Positions 1 through 11,638 are shown, numbered from the stretch's first letter. The stretch is 64,000 nucleotides of DNA from Cryptomeria japonica (GCF_030272615.1 NC_081412.1:696146083-696210082), one strand, 5' to 3'. The notes: generated from the letters alone by a model not told the origin. A program made the numbers and translations.

Positions 1-407
1 GTTTTGTTAGGAACCGATCCTGTTAGGGATCACCCAGTTAAGGGTTAAACCCTATTAAAGGTTACCTTGTTAGAGGATTTCAAGAACTCAATGGTTTCGA
101 GTCACCTTGTTAAAGGATTTACAACAAGCTGGTTAAAGCTACCCTATTAAGGGATTTCCCAACTATTGAGGTGGTTAGAGATCAACAGGTATTACAATGA
201 TCTGGTAACAGCACTCAATGCCAATGCAGATCCGCTTTAGCTCCTCTTCACCTTATGCACTTACACTCTGTAGGTATCACTTCTCTCCTCTGGTCTGGAA
301 AGAATCATGTATCTCTTCTCTTGGATACACACACACAAATTTTTCCAACAACCTCAGAAAGAACACAACATCGACCTTATAGTAAATAGATAGGTCGGTA
401 GCATAAA
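1..407. repeat. Copia-type LTR fragment, left part (split by element A)
   Basis: This stretch is rich in short GTTAAGGGATTTCC-like and ACCTTGTTAGAGGATTT-like phrases. The same phrases occur in the LTR of element B (around 26395-26530), so I read this as a related copia LTR that begins outside the window. It is cut at 408 by the chromovirus and resumes at 8288. No ORF is seen. Confidence 0.5.
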
Positions 408-1994
408 TGATGGGATGGGGTTTGGGATAGACTAGCCTAGTCTATGCTCTTGGATCCTTTCCTTGGATCACCAAGTGTTCTAACCACCCCTAGGGTCTCT
501 AGACTTCCTTTTCTTTTGGAATCCCCTGACCTTGCCCAATCCACCCACCAACAAGTTGAAAAACTACTCCTAAGGTCTCACCTACTCATGAGATTCAAGA
601 ACCCTTACTTAGACTAACAAGGGTTTGGCTTGCTCCACACCTTCCTAGGTCTTAGAAAGGATAGGTTAGGTCTAATACATAGTTTTTCCACCCATTCATG
701 TGCCCCCAAGAGGTTTCTAGCTTTCAACCCCTTACCGATTTCACAATTTGGTCTTTTGCCTACAAAATAGGGCTACAAGGATTTTGATCAATTAGGCCTC
801 CTACCTGGTCTTTTAGGGCTCCCTCTTACAAACAATGCACTTGCTTGTGAAACTTCCTAAAATACCTACTATTCATTTGGCAAGGACTCAAGGATTTTCT
901 AGGTTTTAGGCCTCTAAGTGTCCGTACACTGCCCTAGGTAGGTTTTAAGGTTTTTAAGGGTTTTTAAGAGGGCTTTTAGGCCTGCCAGGGTCACAGTGTA
1001 GGTTTTCTTCTCTTGCCACCTTATCTGGATTGGTGGAATCTCCTCCTTCACACCAATGGTGCTTCACTCACCCCTCTACAACTCCTCCAAAGGGTGCCTC
1101 CTCCTCTGACCTTCCTTGCTCTCCAAGACCTCTGCAGCTTAACCCTTCCTAGTCGGGCACTATCCAATCTCGCCTAGGAGTGGGTCTGTAAATGGACTCC
1201 TTGCATTTTCAAGGGCCCTTCTTGCATTGAATTATATTATAGGGCCTTTACTCTCATTCCCCATTATTTCATGGTGATTCCACAATGGGGAATGGAGTTA
1301 TGAGCCTATTGGCACAAACCAATCCAAAACTGGACATAGAGAATGCAATTTACAAAATATTTACAAACACACCTCACTTACAAATAAAAACCTAATATAA
1401 ATGCTCAAAATGAAAGTAAATACACCATACAAGACACTCCACATAGTTTTTCTTGAAAATCAATCCATTAACATTCTTCTTTTACTCCATTTGTGCCGAC
1501 ATGCAACAAAATTGCAGTCACAGTCAAGTCTCTTTGCTTTGGCTGTACATTAACTAACATCCAACCCATTAAATTAGGGTTTGCAATTACTTATACTACC
1601 TTTTCCTTGGTCTGTGTTCCCATATTAGGGTTGTCCATGCCAAACTAAGGATTTTGACCTCATGGTGGAAAAGTTGCTTGACAACTTTTAAAAGTTGTCA
1701 TGCAACTTTTGAGCAACTTTCTCAATGTTGCTTTTCTAAACTCATAGACCCACATTGGGCCAACCTAAGGACACCTCCATGGTATGAAGGACCCCTAAAC
1801 ACCTCAAAGGCACACATACCCTCTATTTCCAACAAAAACTCAACTTTTGACACATGACCCTAGGATCTCAACTAGGACCTAAACTAAGACCAATGAGCAC
1901 ATGGCTCTGATTGTATATACAATGGCTTCTTAAAGAAGAAAGAACACAATCAAAAGAAAATGGTGGGAGCCCTTTTAAGGGTTCTCATACACCA
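408..1994 (-). repeat. Element A, 3' LTR
   Basis: This 1587-bp repeat begins TGATGGGATGGGG and ends TACACCA on the plus strand. It matches 6691-8287 throughout with scattered substitutions and about 10 bp of length difference, part of it an extra TTTTGCAAC-type unit in the other copy near 7990. Read on the minus strand, this is the downstream LTR. Confidence 0.92.
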
Positions 1995-2007
1995 TAATCC
2001 CCCTCTA
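1995..2007 (-). other. Polypurine tract of element A
   Basis: On the minus strand the sequence TAGAGGGGGATTA lies directly before the 3' LTR, where plus-strand DNA synthesis of an LTR retrotransposon is primed. Confidence 0.8.
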
Positions 2008-2029
2008 CAACAAACTAAGGAATTATGGG

Positions 2030-2464
2030 AGTGAGAAGAGCCGGATCAATGCCAAACTTCTTGAACTTGCTCTCCTCCACCCAAGTCGCTTCAGACATAG
2101 GTTGATCTGCCCACTTCACTAAGTGCTCCATGTAGACCTAGTGTCTAGTATCCTTCTTCACCCTTGACTCCAAAATCTCCTCTGCTATAGGCTACTTCAC
2201 TTGAGGTAAGGCATTCACATCCAAGTCTTGTAGTACCTTGGCTTGGTTCTTAGTCTGCCCTCCTATCTCACCCTTGTACATGATCAGATCAACAACATTA
2301 AAGACTGGTGAAATGGCTAAGTCTGAAGGAAGTTCAACCTTATAGGCATTCTCACAATACTTTTCTAGAATTCTACAAGCTCCTACCCTCTTAATTTGTA
2401 GTTTAGTAGGCTTGTCGCTTTGCATTCTAGCTTTGCTCAAATAGACCATCACAAAGTCACCCAC
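2030..2464 (-). pseudogene. Element A integrase C-terminus and chromodomain (broken)
   Basis: The first part (2192-2464) matches the C-terminal segment of Ty3 integrases, with the GDFVMVYLSKAR-type start (the usual GDxVMVxL) and a PVFNVVDL motif. The same frame continues past a stop at the end of that ORF and contains the hallmark chromodomain phrases EEILESR, YMEHLVKWADQP and EATWVEE. Chromodomains of plant chromoviruses are known to guide integration to particular chromatin. Two in-frame stops (one just before the domain, one inside it before VYMEHLVKW) make this copy non-functional. The frame then runs to a stop close to the polypurine tract, as expected for the end of the polyprotein. Confidence 0.85.
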
Positions 2465-2566
2465 CTTGAACTAAACCTCTCTCCTTTTCTCATCCATTTG
2501 GGCCTTCATATTTTGAGTGGATTCAAGGATGGCTTTCTTGACTTTCTCTTGGACTTCCTTGATGGT

Positions 2567-3208
2567 TTAAGTGAAGTCCTCTACTTGCCCACTCTTCATC
2601 TCCATGAAACCAAGTTCCCTGAGTTCACACACTCCTCTTGGATGTCTACCATAGACAACCTCAAAAGGACTTCTTCCAGTGGTCCTATTCACATTGTCAT
2701 TATATGCATACTCTGCTTGAGGAATGATTAGGTCCCATGTCTGCCCATACTCCTTAGTTAAACACCTCAACAAGTTTCCTAACACCCTATTGATGACTTC
2801 AGTCTGACCATCAGTTTGTGGATGGTAAGTTGAGCTAAATGATAAGTTAGTTCCTAGTCTCTTCCATAATGTTTGCCAAAAATGGCCCATGAACTTGTTG
2901 TCCCTATCTGAAATAATGCTTAAAGGGAGTCCACGAATCCTAACAATATCCTTAAAGAAGAGATGTGCAACATAGCTAGCATCATGTGTAGTTTTACATG
3001 GAATGAAATGGCTCATCTTGGAAAATCTATCTACTACCACATAGATGTTGTCCATACCTATCTTTGTCTTGGGAAGTCCTACTACAAAGTCCATGCTTAT
3101 ACATTCCCAAGGCCTATTTGGGACCGAAAATGGTTGATAAAGACCAGCATTGCTTGATCCTCCTTTTGCTCTTTGGCATACACCACATTGCTCCACATAC
3201 CTTTTCAC
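2567..3208 (-). pseudogene. Element A integrase core (rve)
   Basis: This 213-codon open stretch carries the end of the HHCC zinc region (CGVCQRAKG near the start) and the DDE catalytic core of a Ty3 integrase. The first Asp lies in SMDFVVGLP, the second in IISDRDNKF, and the Glu in DGQTEVINR. The three catalytic residues are all retained. It shares a reading frame with the RNase H piece upstream (3347-4201) and the chromodomain piece downstream, separated by stops. The upstream part of the zinc-binding region (about 3209-3346) is out of frame or interrupted. The enzyme would insert the cDNA into host chromatin. Confidence 0.93.
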
Positions 3209-3346
3209 ATCTCTTGGAAACTTGGGCCAATAGTAGTACCTCTATACTAAATCCAAGGTTTTGTTGACTCCAAAGTATCCACTTAAACTACCATTGTGTT
3301 TCTCTTGGATGAGGTTTTCCCTCATGGATCCTCTAGGCACACACTA

Positions 3347-4201
3347 CTAATTACCTTTGAAAAAGAGACCATTTTGGAGAGTGTAATCTGCATACTCACC
3401 ATGGAAATGGTTCTCAAACTCCATGCAAACCTTGTAAGCTGATGAGAAGTCTTCATCTCCTTCATAGAGGTCCTTGAGACCTTCTATTCTTATGCTCTGC
3501 AACTGTAGTTCTTGAACTGTCAACAACTTCCTACTTAAAGCATCTGCCACCTTGTTAAGTTGTCCCTTCTTATGCTTGATGGTGAAGGTGAAGGATTGGA
3601 GGTACTCCATCCATTTCAAATGCCTATTGCTAAGCTTCTCTAGAGTGTTAATGTAACTCAAAGCCTGGTTGTCTGTGAACACCACAAATTCCTTTGAAAG
3701 TAAGTAATGCCTCCATTTTTTAAGAGACTGCACTAATGCATACAACTCTAGGTCATAGGCTGAGTACTTCTTCTTTGCTTCATTGAGCTTCTCACTGAAA
3801 AATGCCATAGGTCTTCCCTCTTGGCTCAATACACCCCCTACTACAATTCCACTTGCATCACACTCCAATATGAATAGCTTATCAAAAGTAGGTAGGAGAA
3901 GGATAGGTTTTGTGGCTATTTCTTGCTTCAACAATTGAAATGCTTTGTCAGCCTGCTCAATCCATTTAAACTTAGTTTTAAGGCCTCCTTTTAGGATTTC
4001 AAGGACTGGTTCACATATGCCACTGAAGTTTCTCACAAACTTCCTATAAAATTGAGCTAAACCATGGAAACTCCTAACTTCAGTCCCTATTCTAGGTGCA
4101 AGCCAATTCAAGATTGCCTCCACTTTGCTTGGATCCATCTTCAAGGTTCCCTTAGACAACACAAATCCTAAGTAGACCAGCTCTTGCTTCAAGAAGTCCA
4201 C
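3347..4201 (-). pseudogene. Element A reverse transcriptase C-terminus and RNase H
   Basis: This 284-codon stretch starts in the RT thumb and connection (VYLGFVLSKG, FHGLAQFYRKFV) and continues into a Ty3-type RNase H with LECDASGIVVGGVLSQ and VFTDNQALSYI. Catalytic acidic residues are visible. The end matches the usual post-RNase H linker (NKVADALSRK). It is one base out of frame with the preceding RT piece: a frameshift lies near 4200, at the LEK/DFLK junction. It is in the same frame as the integrase piece, from which it is separated by stops. Confidence 0.92.
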
Positions 4202-4419
4202 TTCTCTAGGTTGATGGATAACTTCTCCTCATGCAACCTTTTTAAGACTAACCTCAAATGCTCAAGGTGCTCCTCTTTGGTTCTGCTATAGATGAGAATG
4301 TCATCTAGGTACACCACCACAAACCTGCCTATGAAATCTTTTAACACCTCATTCATCAACCTCGTGAAGGTTCTTGGGGCATTGGTTAGTCCAAATGGCA
4401 TCACAAGCCATTCATACAA
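4189..4419 (-). pseudogene. Element A reverse transcriptase, YLDD palm segment
   Basis: A short open segment carrying the RT core motifs [17 protein letters not shown] and [15 protein letters not shown] is the catalytic box, with Leu at the second position as is usual in plant Ty3 elements. It is bounded by frameshifts on both sides, near 4440 and 4200, so RT is split over three frames. It overlaps the next piece by a few codons only because the reading frames differ. Confidence 0.93.
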
Positions 4420-4424
4420 TCCTT

Positions 4425-4877
4425 CTATGGTCTTGAAAGAAGTCTTCCACTTATCACCCTCCTTAATATAATCTGGTGATAACCACTTTTAAGGTCTAAT
4501 TTAGTGAAATACATAGCACCTCCTAAACAGTCCATCAAATCCTCTATTCTAGGAATAGGAAACCTATACCTTATGGTGATCCTATTGATTTCCCTTGAGT
4601 CAGTGCAAAGTCTCCACTTGCCTCCCTTCTTTGATGCTAGCACTACCAGGACTGCACATGGGCTGATGCTCTTCTTGATCAGTCCTTGTTCCAATAACTC
4701 CTGCACTTGCCTTGCTACCTCCTTGTTTTGGTCAAGTGTGAGGTTATATGCAGCTTTATTAGGTAGGGATGCATCAGGAAAAAAGTCTATTTGATGGCTT
4801 ATAGACCTTCTTGCTGGGAGTGTTGTAGGTGCTCCATCACTCACTATATCCTTATACTCTTGCAACATTTGCTTCAC
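4425..4877 (-). pseudogene. Element A reverse transcriptase N-terminal half
   Basis: The segment opens with the protease-RT linker and the conserved RT entry motifs ([40 protein letters not shown]). The Asp of TKLDLKSG is the first palm catalytic residue. After GYHQI the frame is lost: the following residues make sense only in another frame, so a small indel lies near 4450. Upstream it shares a frame with the gag and protease pieces. Confidence 0.92.
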
Positions 4878-4895
4878 CTCCTTGGGTACTTTTGC

Positions 4896-5108
4896 CTACA
4901 ACTTGTCTTCTTCCTCCTTTGGCTTGACAAAGATGGCACACTTCACTATCTCCTCCTCATGTAGCAAGTGTAAGAACTCCTTACCAGTAGCCAATAAGAC
5001 ACTAGGTGTTTTTAAAGTTCCCTCTTCATTCTCTGTCAAAGACTGAATCTTAAAGCTCTTGCTATCCTTCTTGAAGGAAATGGAGTTCTCCTCTCCATCA
5101 TAGATCAC
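4896..5108 (-). pseudogene. Element A protease-RT linker
   Basis: A 70-codon segment in the same frame as the protease piece, following a single stop in place of the Trp expected after LLGIP. It has no enzyme motif itself. In Ty3 elements this acidic linker joins the protease to the RT. Confidence 0.7.
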
Positions 5109-5123
5109 CTTCCTATCAAATTG

Positions 5124-5744
5124 CTAGGGTATACCTAGCAATAAGTGATAGGCATCCATGGGTAACACATCACAAAGGATCTTATCCTTGTAACCTCCAA
5201 TAGAGAACTCTACCCAAGTTTGTTCATTGACTAGCACACTCTGCTCATGATTCAACCATGTCACCTTATATGGGTTAGTGTGGGGTATCCTTCTGAGTTT
5301 CAACTTCTTGGTTGCCTCCTCTAATATTATGTTATTAGTTGACCCAGAATCAACTATCACCTTGCAAAATTTACCAAGGATCTTGCATCTCACCCTAAAC
5401 AATGCTCTCCTATGCTTAGGCTCATTCTTAACTAGTTGTCTTATCAAGACCCTATTGAACATTAGATTTTCTCCAATCTCTGATTCAATATGGTCCACCT
5501 CAGGTGTCTTGCTTCTTGAAGAGTCTTCATGTGCATAAGCAACCCTCTTTCCATTGCTTGATGATGTAGGCTTGTTAGGGCATCTATATGTCGGGTGTCC
5601 CAATTGAATACAGTTGTAACATTTCATAGTTGAAAAGTAGGAGTTACCCCTGCCAGTACCTCTACCCCTACTTGGACCACCTTGAGCATCTCTTCCTCTA
5701 GAATGGCCCCCTCTAAGATTGGTTTCACTGCTATGCTCAGTCAA
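5124..5744 (-). pseudogene. Element A gag zinc knuckle and aspartic protease
   Basis: The N-terminal third is Arg/Gly-rich and leads into one CCHC zinc knuckle (CYNCIQLGHPTYRC), which binds genomic RNA in the particle. The rest is a retropepsin with VIVDSGSTNNII as active site (DSG) and LPMDAYHLLLGIP near its end. The piece is in frame with the gag segment upstream, separated by two stops, and with the RT linker downstream, separated by one stop. The break pattern (for example TGG to TAG) fits C-to-T decay at methylated cytosines, which is inference. Confidence 0.9.
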
Positions 5745-5786
5745 CTTGGCTTCTCCTTGGTTCTCCTACTCATTTGCCTTGCTTTG

Positions 5787-6650
5787 TTAACCACCTCGGT
5801 GATTCATTTGTTCTCTACCTCTACCTCTACCCCTATTATTGGAGTCTCCTTTTCTTTTGTTCCTCTCTTCTACCTTGGCAGCAAGCTGATGACATTTTTG
5901 AATAGTAGTAGGAGTCCATAGGCTTATCTCCTCTTGAATGTTCCACTTTGGGCCACTTAGATACCTAGCCACCTTAATAGATTCATCTTCTTGGACTTTG
6001 GATCTAAGATAAAGCTTTTGAAATTCTTTGGTGTAGGAGGTCACATCAAGATCTTTTTGCTTCAATCCCTATCTCTTCTTATGAAGTTGGACTTCATAAT
6101 CCTTTGGTAAGTAGTTCTCCTTGATCTTACTCACCATGGCCTTCCAATTAGCGATAGGTAGCTTTCCCATGCTAACTCTCTCTTCTTGCAGATACTTCCA
6201 CCATGTCAAAGTTGCTCCCCTTAGTCTTGATTTGGCAACCTTAACCTTTTGAACCTCTATCACTCCCTCACACTCAAAGTGGTTTCGCATGCCCTCAATC
6301 CATTCCATGACAGTGTCTATGTCCATCCTTCCACTAAAATGTGGCAATCCTTCAAAAGCTTTGGTGTTCAAAGCCTTAATAGCCTTCACAAAAGGTTCTT
6401 CATTGAACAAGGGATCTAGTTCAAGTATAATATCATCTATGTCTATAGTTTTATTTCCTTTATCCTTGGTATCTTCACCCCAAGGTCCTTGTGTTCTCTG
6501 ATCCACCACTTCTTGTAGCTTATCCCTTATCTTGCTCATAGCTTCTTCAAGGAGTCTATTCTTCTCCTTTTTCTCTTCTACCTCCCTAGCCAGCTCTGCA
6601 TTAGTGACCATTGTGCTTTCCCCTACTAACTCACTAGAATACAGAGACAT
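5787..6650 (-). pseudogene. Element A gag (retrotransposon capsid)
   Basis: Two in-frame ORFs (6069-6650 and 5787-6065) separated by one TAG near 6070 together give the Ty3 gag region. Visible features are a Glu/Lys-rich predicted coiled coil near the N-terminus (EEKKEKNRLLEEAMSKI), the capsid signature (LPHFSGRMDIDTVMEWI, VAKSRLRGATLTWWKYL) and a downstream DVTSYTKEFQKLYLRSK block. The capsid assembles the particle in which reverse transcription takes place. The 5' start at about 6650 lies a short way inside the PBS, as expected. Confidence 0.9.
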
Positions 6651-6675
6651 ACACGGTCCACCAAACCTTTAACTT

Positions 6676-6687
6676 GCTCTAATACCA
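6676..6687 (-). other. Primer-binding site of element A
   Basis: On the minus strand TGGTATTAGAGC starts four bases inside the 5' LTR edge. It differs by one base from the TGGTATCAGAGC complement of plant initiator tRNA-Met. Confidence 0.85.
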
Positions 6688-6690
6688 ATC

Positions 6691-8287
6691 TGATGGGATG
6701 GGGTTTGGGATAGACTAGCCTAGTCTATGCTCTTGGATCCTTTCCTTGGATCACTAGGTGTTCTAACCACCCCTAGGGTCTCTAGGACTTCCTCTGCTTG
6801 TGGAATCCCTTGACCTCACCCAATCCACTCACCAACAAGTTGAAAAACTACTCCTAAGGTCTCACCTACTCATGAGATTCAAGAACCCATACTTAGGCTA
6901 ACAAGGGTTTGGCTTGCTCCACACCTTCCTAGGTCTTAGAAAGGATAGGTTAGGTCTAATACATGGTTTTTCCACCCATTCATGTGCCCCCAAGAGGTTT
7001 CTAGCTTTCAACCCCTTACTGATATCACAATTTGGTCTTTTGCCTACAAAATAGGGCTACAAGGATTTTGACCAATTAGGCCTCCTACCCGGTCTTTTAG
7101 GGCTCCCTCTTACAAACAATGCACTTGCTTGTGAAACTTCCTAAAAGACATACTATTCATTTGGCAAGGACTCGAGGATTTTCTAGGTTTTAGGCCTCTA
7201 AGTGTCCGTACACTGCCCTAGGTAGGTTTTAAGGTTTTTAAGGGTTTTTAAGAGGGCTTTTAGGCCTGCCAGGGTCACAGTGTAGGTTTTCTTCTCTTGC
7301 CACCTTATCTGGATTGGTGGAATCTCCTCCTTCACACCAATGGTGCTTCACTCACCCCTCTACAACTCCTCCAAAGGGTTCCTCCTCCTCTGACCTTCCT
7401 TGCTCTCCAAGACCTCTGCAGCTTAACCCTTCCTAGTCGGGCACTATCCAATCTCGCCTAGGAGTGGGTTTGTAAATGGCCTCCTTACATTTTCAAGGGC
7501 CCTTCTTGCATTGAATTATAGTACAGGGTCTATACTCTCATTCCCCATGGTTTCATGGTGATTCCACAATGGGGAATGGAATTATGAGCCCATTGACACA
7601 AACCAATCCAAAACTGGACAGAGAGAATGCAATTTACAAAATATTTACAAACACACCTCACTTACAAATAAAAACCTAATATAAATGTTCAAAATGAAAT
7701 TAAATACACCATAAAAGACACTCCACATAGTTTTTCTCAAAAATCAATCCATTAACATTCTTCTTTTACTCCATTTGTGCCGACTCGCAACAAAATTGTA
7801 GTCACAGTCAAGTCTCTTTGCTTTGGTCATACATTAATTGACATCCAACCCATTAAATTAGGGTTTTCAATTACTTATACTACCATTTCCTTGGTTTTTG
7901 TGCCCATATTAGGGTTTTCCATGCCAAACTAAGGATTTTGACCTCATGGTGGAAAAGTTGCTTGACAACTTTTAAAAGTTGTCATGCAACTTTTGCAACT
8001 TTTGAGCAACTTTCTCAATGTTTCTTTTCTTGACTCCTAGACCCACATTGGGCCAACCTAAGGACACCACCATGCTATGAAGGACCCCTAAACACCTCAA
8101 AGGTACACATACCCTCTATTTCCAACAAAAACTCAACTTTTGACACATGACCCTAGGATCTCCACTAGGACCTAAACTAAGACCAATGAGCACATGGCTC
8201 TTATTGTATATACAATGGCTTCTTAAAGAAGTAAGAACACAATAAAAAGAAAATGGTGGGAGCCCTTTGAAGGGTGATCCTACACCA
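6691..8287 (-). repeat. Element A, 5' LTR
   Basis: This 1597-bp copy of 408-1994 has the same TG/CA edges. It would carry the promoter for the minus-strand transcript. I could not place a convincing TATA box. Confidence 0.92.
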
Positions 8288-8843
8288 GTAAACACTAAAC
8301 CCTAAACCTGTTAGGTTAATGAATTCAAACAATTCAATCCTGAGCGTTGAGCATATTGCATTAAATGCAACAGTCTTGATCCAATCTCAAGACATTCTCC
8401 ATCATTCGTTTTCCACCGATTTCATGGTGGCTAATAACCCATCATGTGTTATCACTGTTTATAGGCTTCACACATTCCTGAGGTAGATGGGAACAATCTC
8501 CTTCATGCAAGATCCTTCACACACACAAGGCTGGTGTGGCAACACGATCTGTTCTTCGTTACAATGCTAACTCATCACACAAAGTCACCGGTTGAGCCAC
8601 ACAGGCTTGAAGCACTTCAACCGGAAACCCTAAAGTTGAGACTACCAACTAGTAGTCATACAAAGTTTCCATGTGCCGGTTCCCATAACCACATGCTGGT
8701 TCACCTTAAACAAACACATGGCTTCACTTTAGCACAAATGTCGGTTCACAATGTTATACCGGTTCTCTTCTCTTCACCATATTGACATCAATGACAACAT
8801 ACAATGTCATTATGTCATCATACTGGTTCACACAATGTCAACA
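8288..8843. repeat. Copia-type LTR fragment, right part
   Basis: This continues the sequence broken at 407. Its end, with repeated CCGGTTCAC phrases, a GACATCAATGACAACA motif and a terminal GTCAACA, resembles the ends of the copia LTRs of elements B and C (GACATCAATGACAAAA, then CCAACA). The exact edge at 8843 is an estimate. Confidence 0.5.
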
Positions 8844-8890
8844 AGAATGATATCAATCAAATAGAAGGAAGCTACATCGATAAAAGATAT

Positions 8891-9416
8891 CGATAAGGAT
8901 ATGAGTTTCGAGGAGGCTAAAAGGCATGTTACTGATATGTGTGCTTTTATCAATGCAACTTTATCAAGGAAGATTACTAATGTGCTCATCGATGAAAGAT
9001 GATAGTGGAAGAAAATCATCAAAAGAAAGATGGCCTCATTGAAACAATAGACCCATTCATCAAAGGAGTGTAGTGATGTCGATAGAAAAAGTGTTTCGAT
9101 GGAAGGATAAAGGAAGTTATCGAAGCCCAAGGTTTCTTCGACATGAAACCTGATGGACATCAGTTATATATTGATGAGGAAATAGGTCTTGAGGAGGCTA
9201 AAAGGCATGTTATCGATATGTGTTTTTTCACCGATATAAATTTATTGGTGGAAGATGACAAGAGAGGATAAAGAAAGGCTTTGGTGAGACAATAGATCCA
9301 TTCATCGACAGGGCATAATGATATCAATGGAAGAGGTATTTCAGTGGAAAAATAAAGGAGGTCACCGAAGCCCAAGGTTTCTTCAACATAAAAAATCGAT
9401 GGATATCAAATAAGTA
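8891..9416. repeat. Diverged tandem duplication (281/245-bp period)
   Basis: Two anchors occur twice in the same order: AGGAGGCTAAAAGGCATGTT at 8911 and 9192, and GAAGCCCAAGGTTTCTTC at 9122 and 9367. The first spacing gives a 281-bp period and the second 245 bp, so the second copy has lost about 36 bp. Small minus-strand ORFs cover both copies but match nothing I know. Confidence 0.8.
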
Positions 9417-9564
9417 TCGGTGAGGAGATAGCCATAGTGATCAAATACAACATTTTGATGAAGGGAGAAAATACCTAGTCGAAGTAATGTTCGAAACAAA
9501 AGTGTTAGTTGACGGTTATATGTTGAAAAGCCACGACGCTTGGTGATAATGTATACTCTCATAT

Positions 9565-9579
9565 AAAGGAGGGAGATTT
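9565..9579 (+). other. Candidate polypurine tract
   Basis: AAAGGAGGGAGATTT lies immediately before a TGTAAT edge, the arrangement expected upstream of a 3' LTR. Confidence 0.5.
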
Positions 9580-11636
9580 TGTAATATGGAGGAAATTTAG
9601 AGAAAGGAGTAGATTATAGCCTCAGGCTTACCACTGTACTATTTTGGTGAATATATAATATAATCAGTTGTTTTTCCTTTGCATATGTGAACTTTTAGTA
9701 GTGGGGAAAGAAGGAGGAAACAAAGACTATTCCAGATTCTCTTCTATCATAGTCATGAAAATGTTGCATTCGAGGGGTATTTCCTCTCACATTAGGTATG
9801 TATCTATTTCATATCCGACTGAAATGCAGAGGTTAATCATGTATCACTAATTAACTGTGGAAATATTACTCATTAAAAGAAAAAGTAAAATGAATTGAAA
9901 AGAATCTTGCTCTGATAGCTATGAACATACTATCATGCCTAACTATGATTATTTTGTCTTGCATAGTCATGTAAATTCCACCTTGAGTAGCTGATGTATA
10001 GCTATTGCATGTTCATGATCTTTCTTGTTAAGATAAATTGTAGAGCCTAAATGATTTACTCATTCATTATCAAGTCATGAACTTAAGGAAGATAAATTTA
10101 TTCACAGATATAAATCATTATGATATTCTGTTACTTTTCATTGAATACATTGTCTTACCTTATTCATAAGAAAATTGAATACTACATTCATATCTTGTGC
10201 ATAGTATGGTTGAGTAGCAACATCAGAGAATTCACTATAGAATATGATTGCTAGCCCATGAGGGCATAATAGTCGAGTATTGCAGCTATTCTATGTTTAT
10301 TTGTTTTCCACTCTTAACTCATAGTTCAACCGAATATGGTTCATCTTGGAATCAATGCACATTAGTTATAATCAGATTATAACCAGTCTCCATGGTTACA
10401 AGACCTAAAGAAGGATTCTTATCATCAATTAGATGCATACTTTTGGGAATATACAAAGACAAAAAAAATATTAGAACCATATTTTTTGTTGAGTCATAAT
10501 ATGATGTGTTAATTTAGCTAAATAAGGGAACCAATGTTGTATTAGGTTTAATTCCATGATGAAAGTTGAAGCTTGTTAGAGATAGGGGATTTGTAGCAGT
10601 TGGCTTGTTAGGTTATGTCACAATCCCATGAAGGTCCTTGTAAACCATTAATGTCAGTAGACATGAGACTATTATGTAACGAATTGGATCAGCTAAACCT
10701 AGAAGTTCTGTAACCAATGAATCAACTGACTCAAGTGTATGTTAATTATCTTATGATGGTCATTTATTACTGTTATTCTTAGTAGACATTAAGCGGTTCG
10801 CTAGATAGTTGGTTAGTAAACCAGTGAGTTAGTTGGCTCAAGTGTATGCTATTTATCATATGATGGTCGTTAATAACCATTATTATTAGTACACATTAAG
10901 CAGATGGCTTGTTTAGATGGTTGGTAACTAGTGAGTTTGTTGAGCTCAAGAATTGGATGTACAAGTCGAGCAAGGGAGGTGAACACTAACAACGCATTGG
11001 TGCTTGCAATGTTAAAACCTTGGCCAAGATGGTGATGATTTATCTAAGTGATTGTTAGATCACATGAACTAGATACACCTACTAGTCAGATGGTCATAGT
11101 AGTTAGGGGTTACCTATAGTGTGTGACTGACTAGTTGCATGTAGGTTTTGAACACCAAGATTAGATGGCTAGATGTAAAAGAGACCCAATCCTTAGAATG
11201 CACCCTCATGAAGGGTTGGGTCTCTTCCAATTGGAAGAGGCATGGGAGACTGGCAAGTCTACGATTGAATGGAGAATCCCTTGATGATGCTCTCCCTATT
11301 CCAAACTATGTCGAGGCTTGATACAAAAAGTTTCAGTTGGAAAGTTAAATGAATTGCAACCTCTAAACCTTTATCTCTTCCCTCAAAAATGAAACTTGCC
11401 ATTTGAATTCCTATCTCATATTGATTAGATTAATAATATTTGTTCAATGCTTTTTATCGTTAAAAGATTACCTTCATTTTAGATAAATTAGTTAGATTCT
11501 TATTATGTTGAAGAACATTTAGTTAGTTTTCTCGTTCAACTGAAGTAGTTATGTTTTATTTTGAAATGCTTAATTTTTTATCTTAATATAGATCACAATT
11601 TATTTTCTTTAAGTATAGAATTAATGGAATATTACA
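9580..11636 (+). repeat. Candidate LTR (J), about 2.06 kb
   Basis: The segment starts TGTAAT and ends ATTACA, a perfect 6-bp terminal inversion of LTR type. It is preceded by a polypurine tract and followed two bases later by TGGTATCAGAG. No second copy is in the window, so this rests on boundary signals alone. It holds no ORF longer than 60 codons. A 107-bp tandem repeat lies inside. Confidence 0.5.
10731..10947. repeat. 107-bp tandem repeat, two copies
   Basis: TCAAGTGTAT starts copies at 10731 and 10838, followed in each by TTATC-TATGATGGTC, an ATTAGTA(G/C)ACATTAAGC block and a GAGTT-GTTG-GCTCA end. The sequence just before 10731 resembles the end of a third copy. Confidence 0.85.
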
Positions 11637-11638
11637 TA

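Larger units (their letters stand above)
408..8287 (-). mobile_element. Element A: Ty3 chromovirus (LTR retrotransposon), degenerate
   Basis: Two long direct repeats (408-1994 and 6691-8287) flank a minus-strand gag-protease-RT-RNase H-integrase-chromodomain region. The LTRs run TG to CA in the plus orientation. A PBS complementary to initiator tRNA-Met lies beside the right LTR and a polypurine tract beside the left one. The flanking five bases are ATAAA (403-407) and GTAAA (8288-8292), an imperfect target duplication. The polyprotein was one reading frame, as in Ty3 chromoviruses, but is broken by several in-frame stops and at least two frameshifts. The element sits inside an older copia-type LTR. 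Confidence 0.93.

Noticed and set aside
8891-9416. Possible CRISPR-like or satellite array
   Set aside because: There are only two diverged units and no regular short repeat/spacer pattern; this is eukaryotic repeat DNA.
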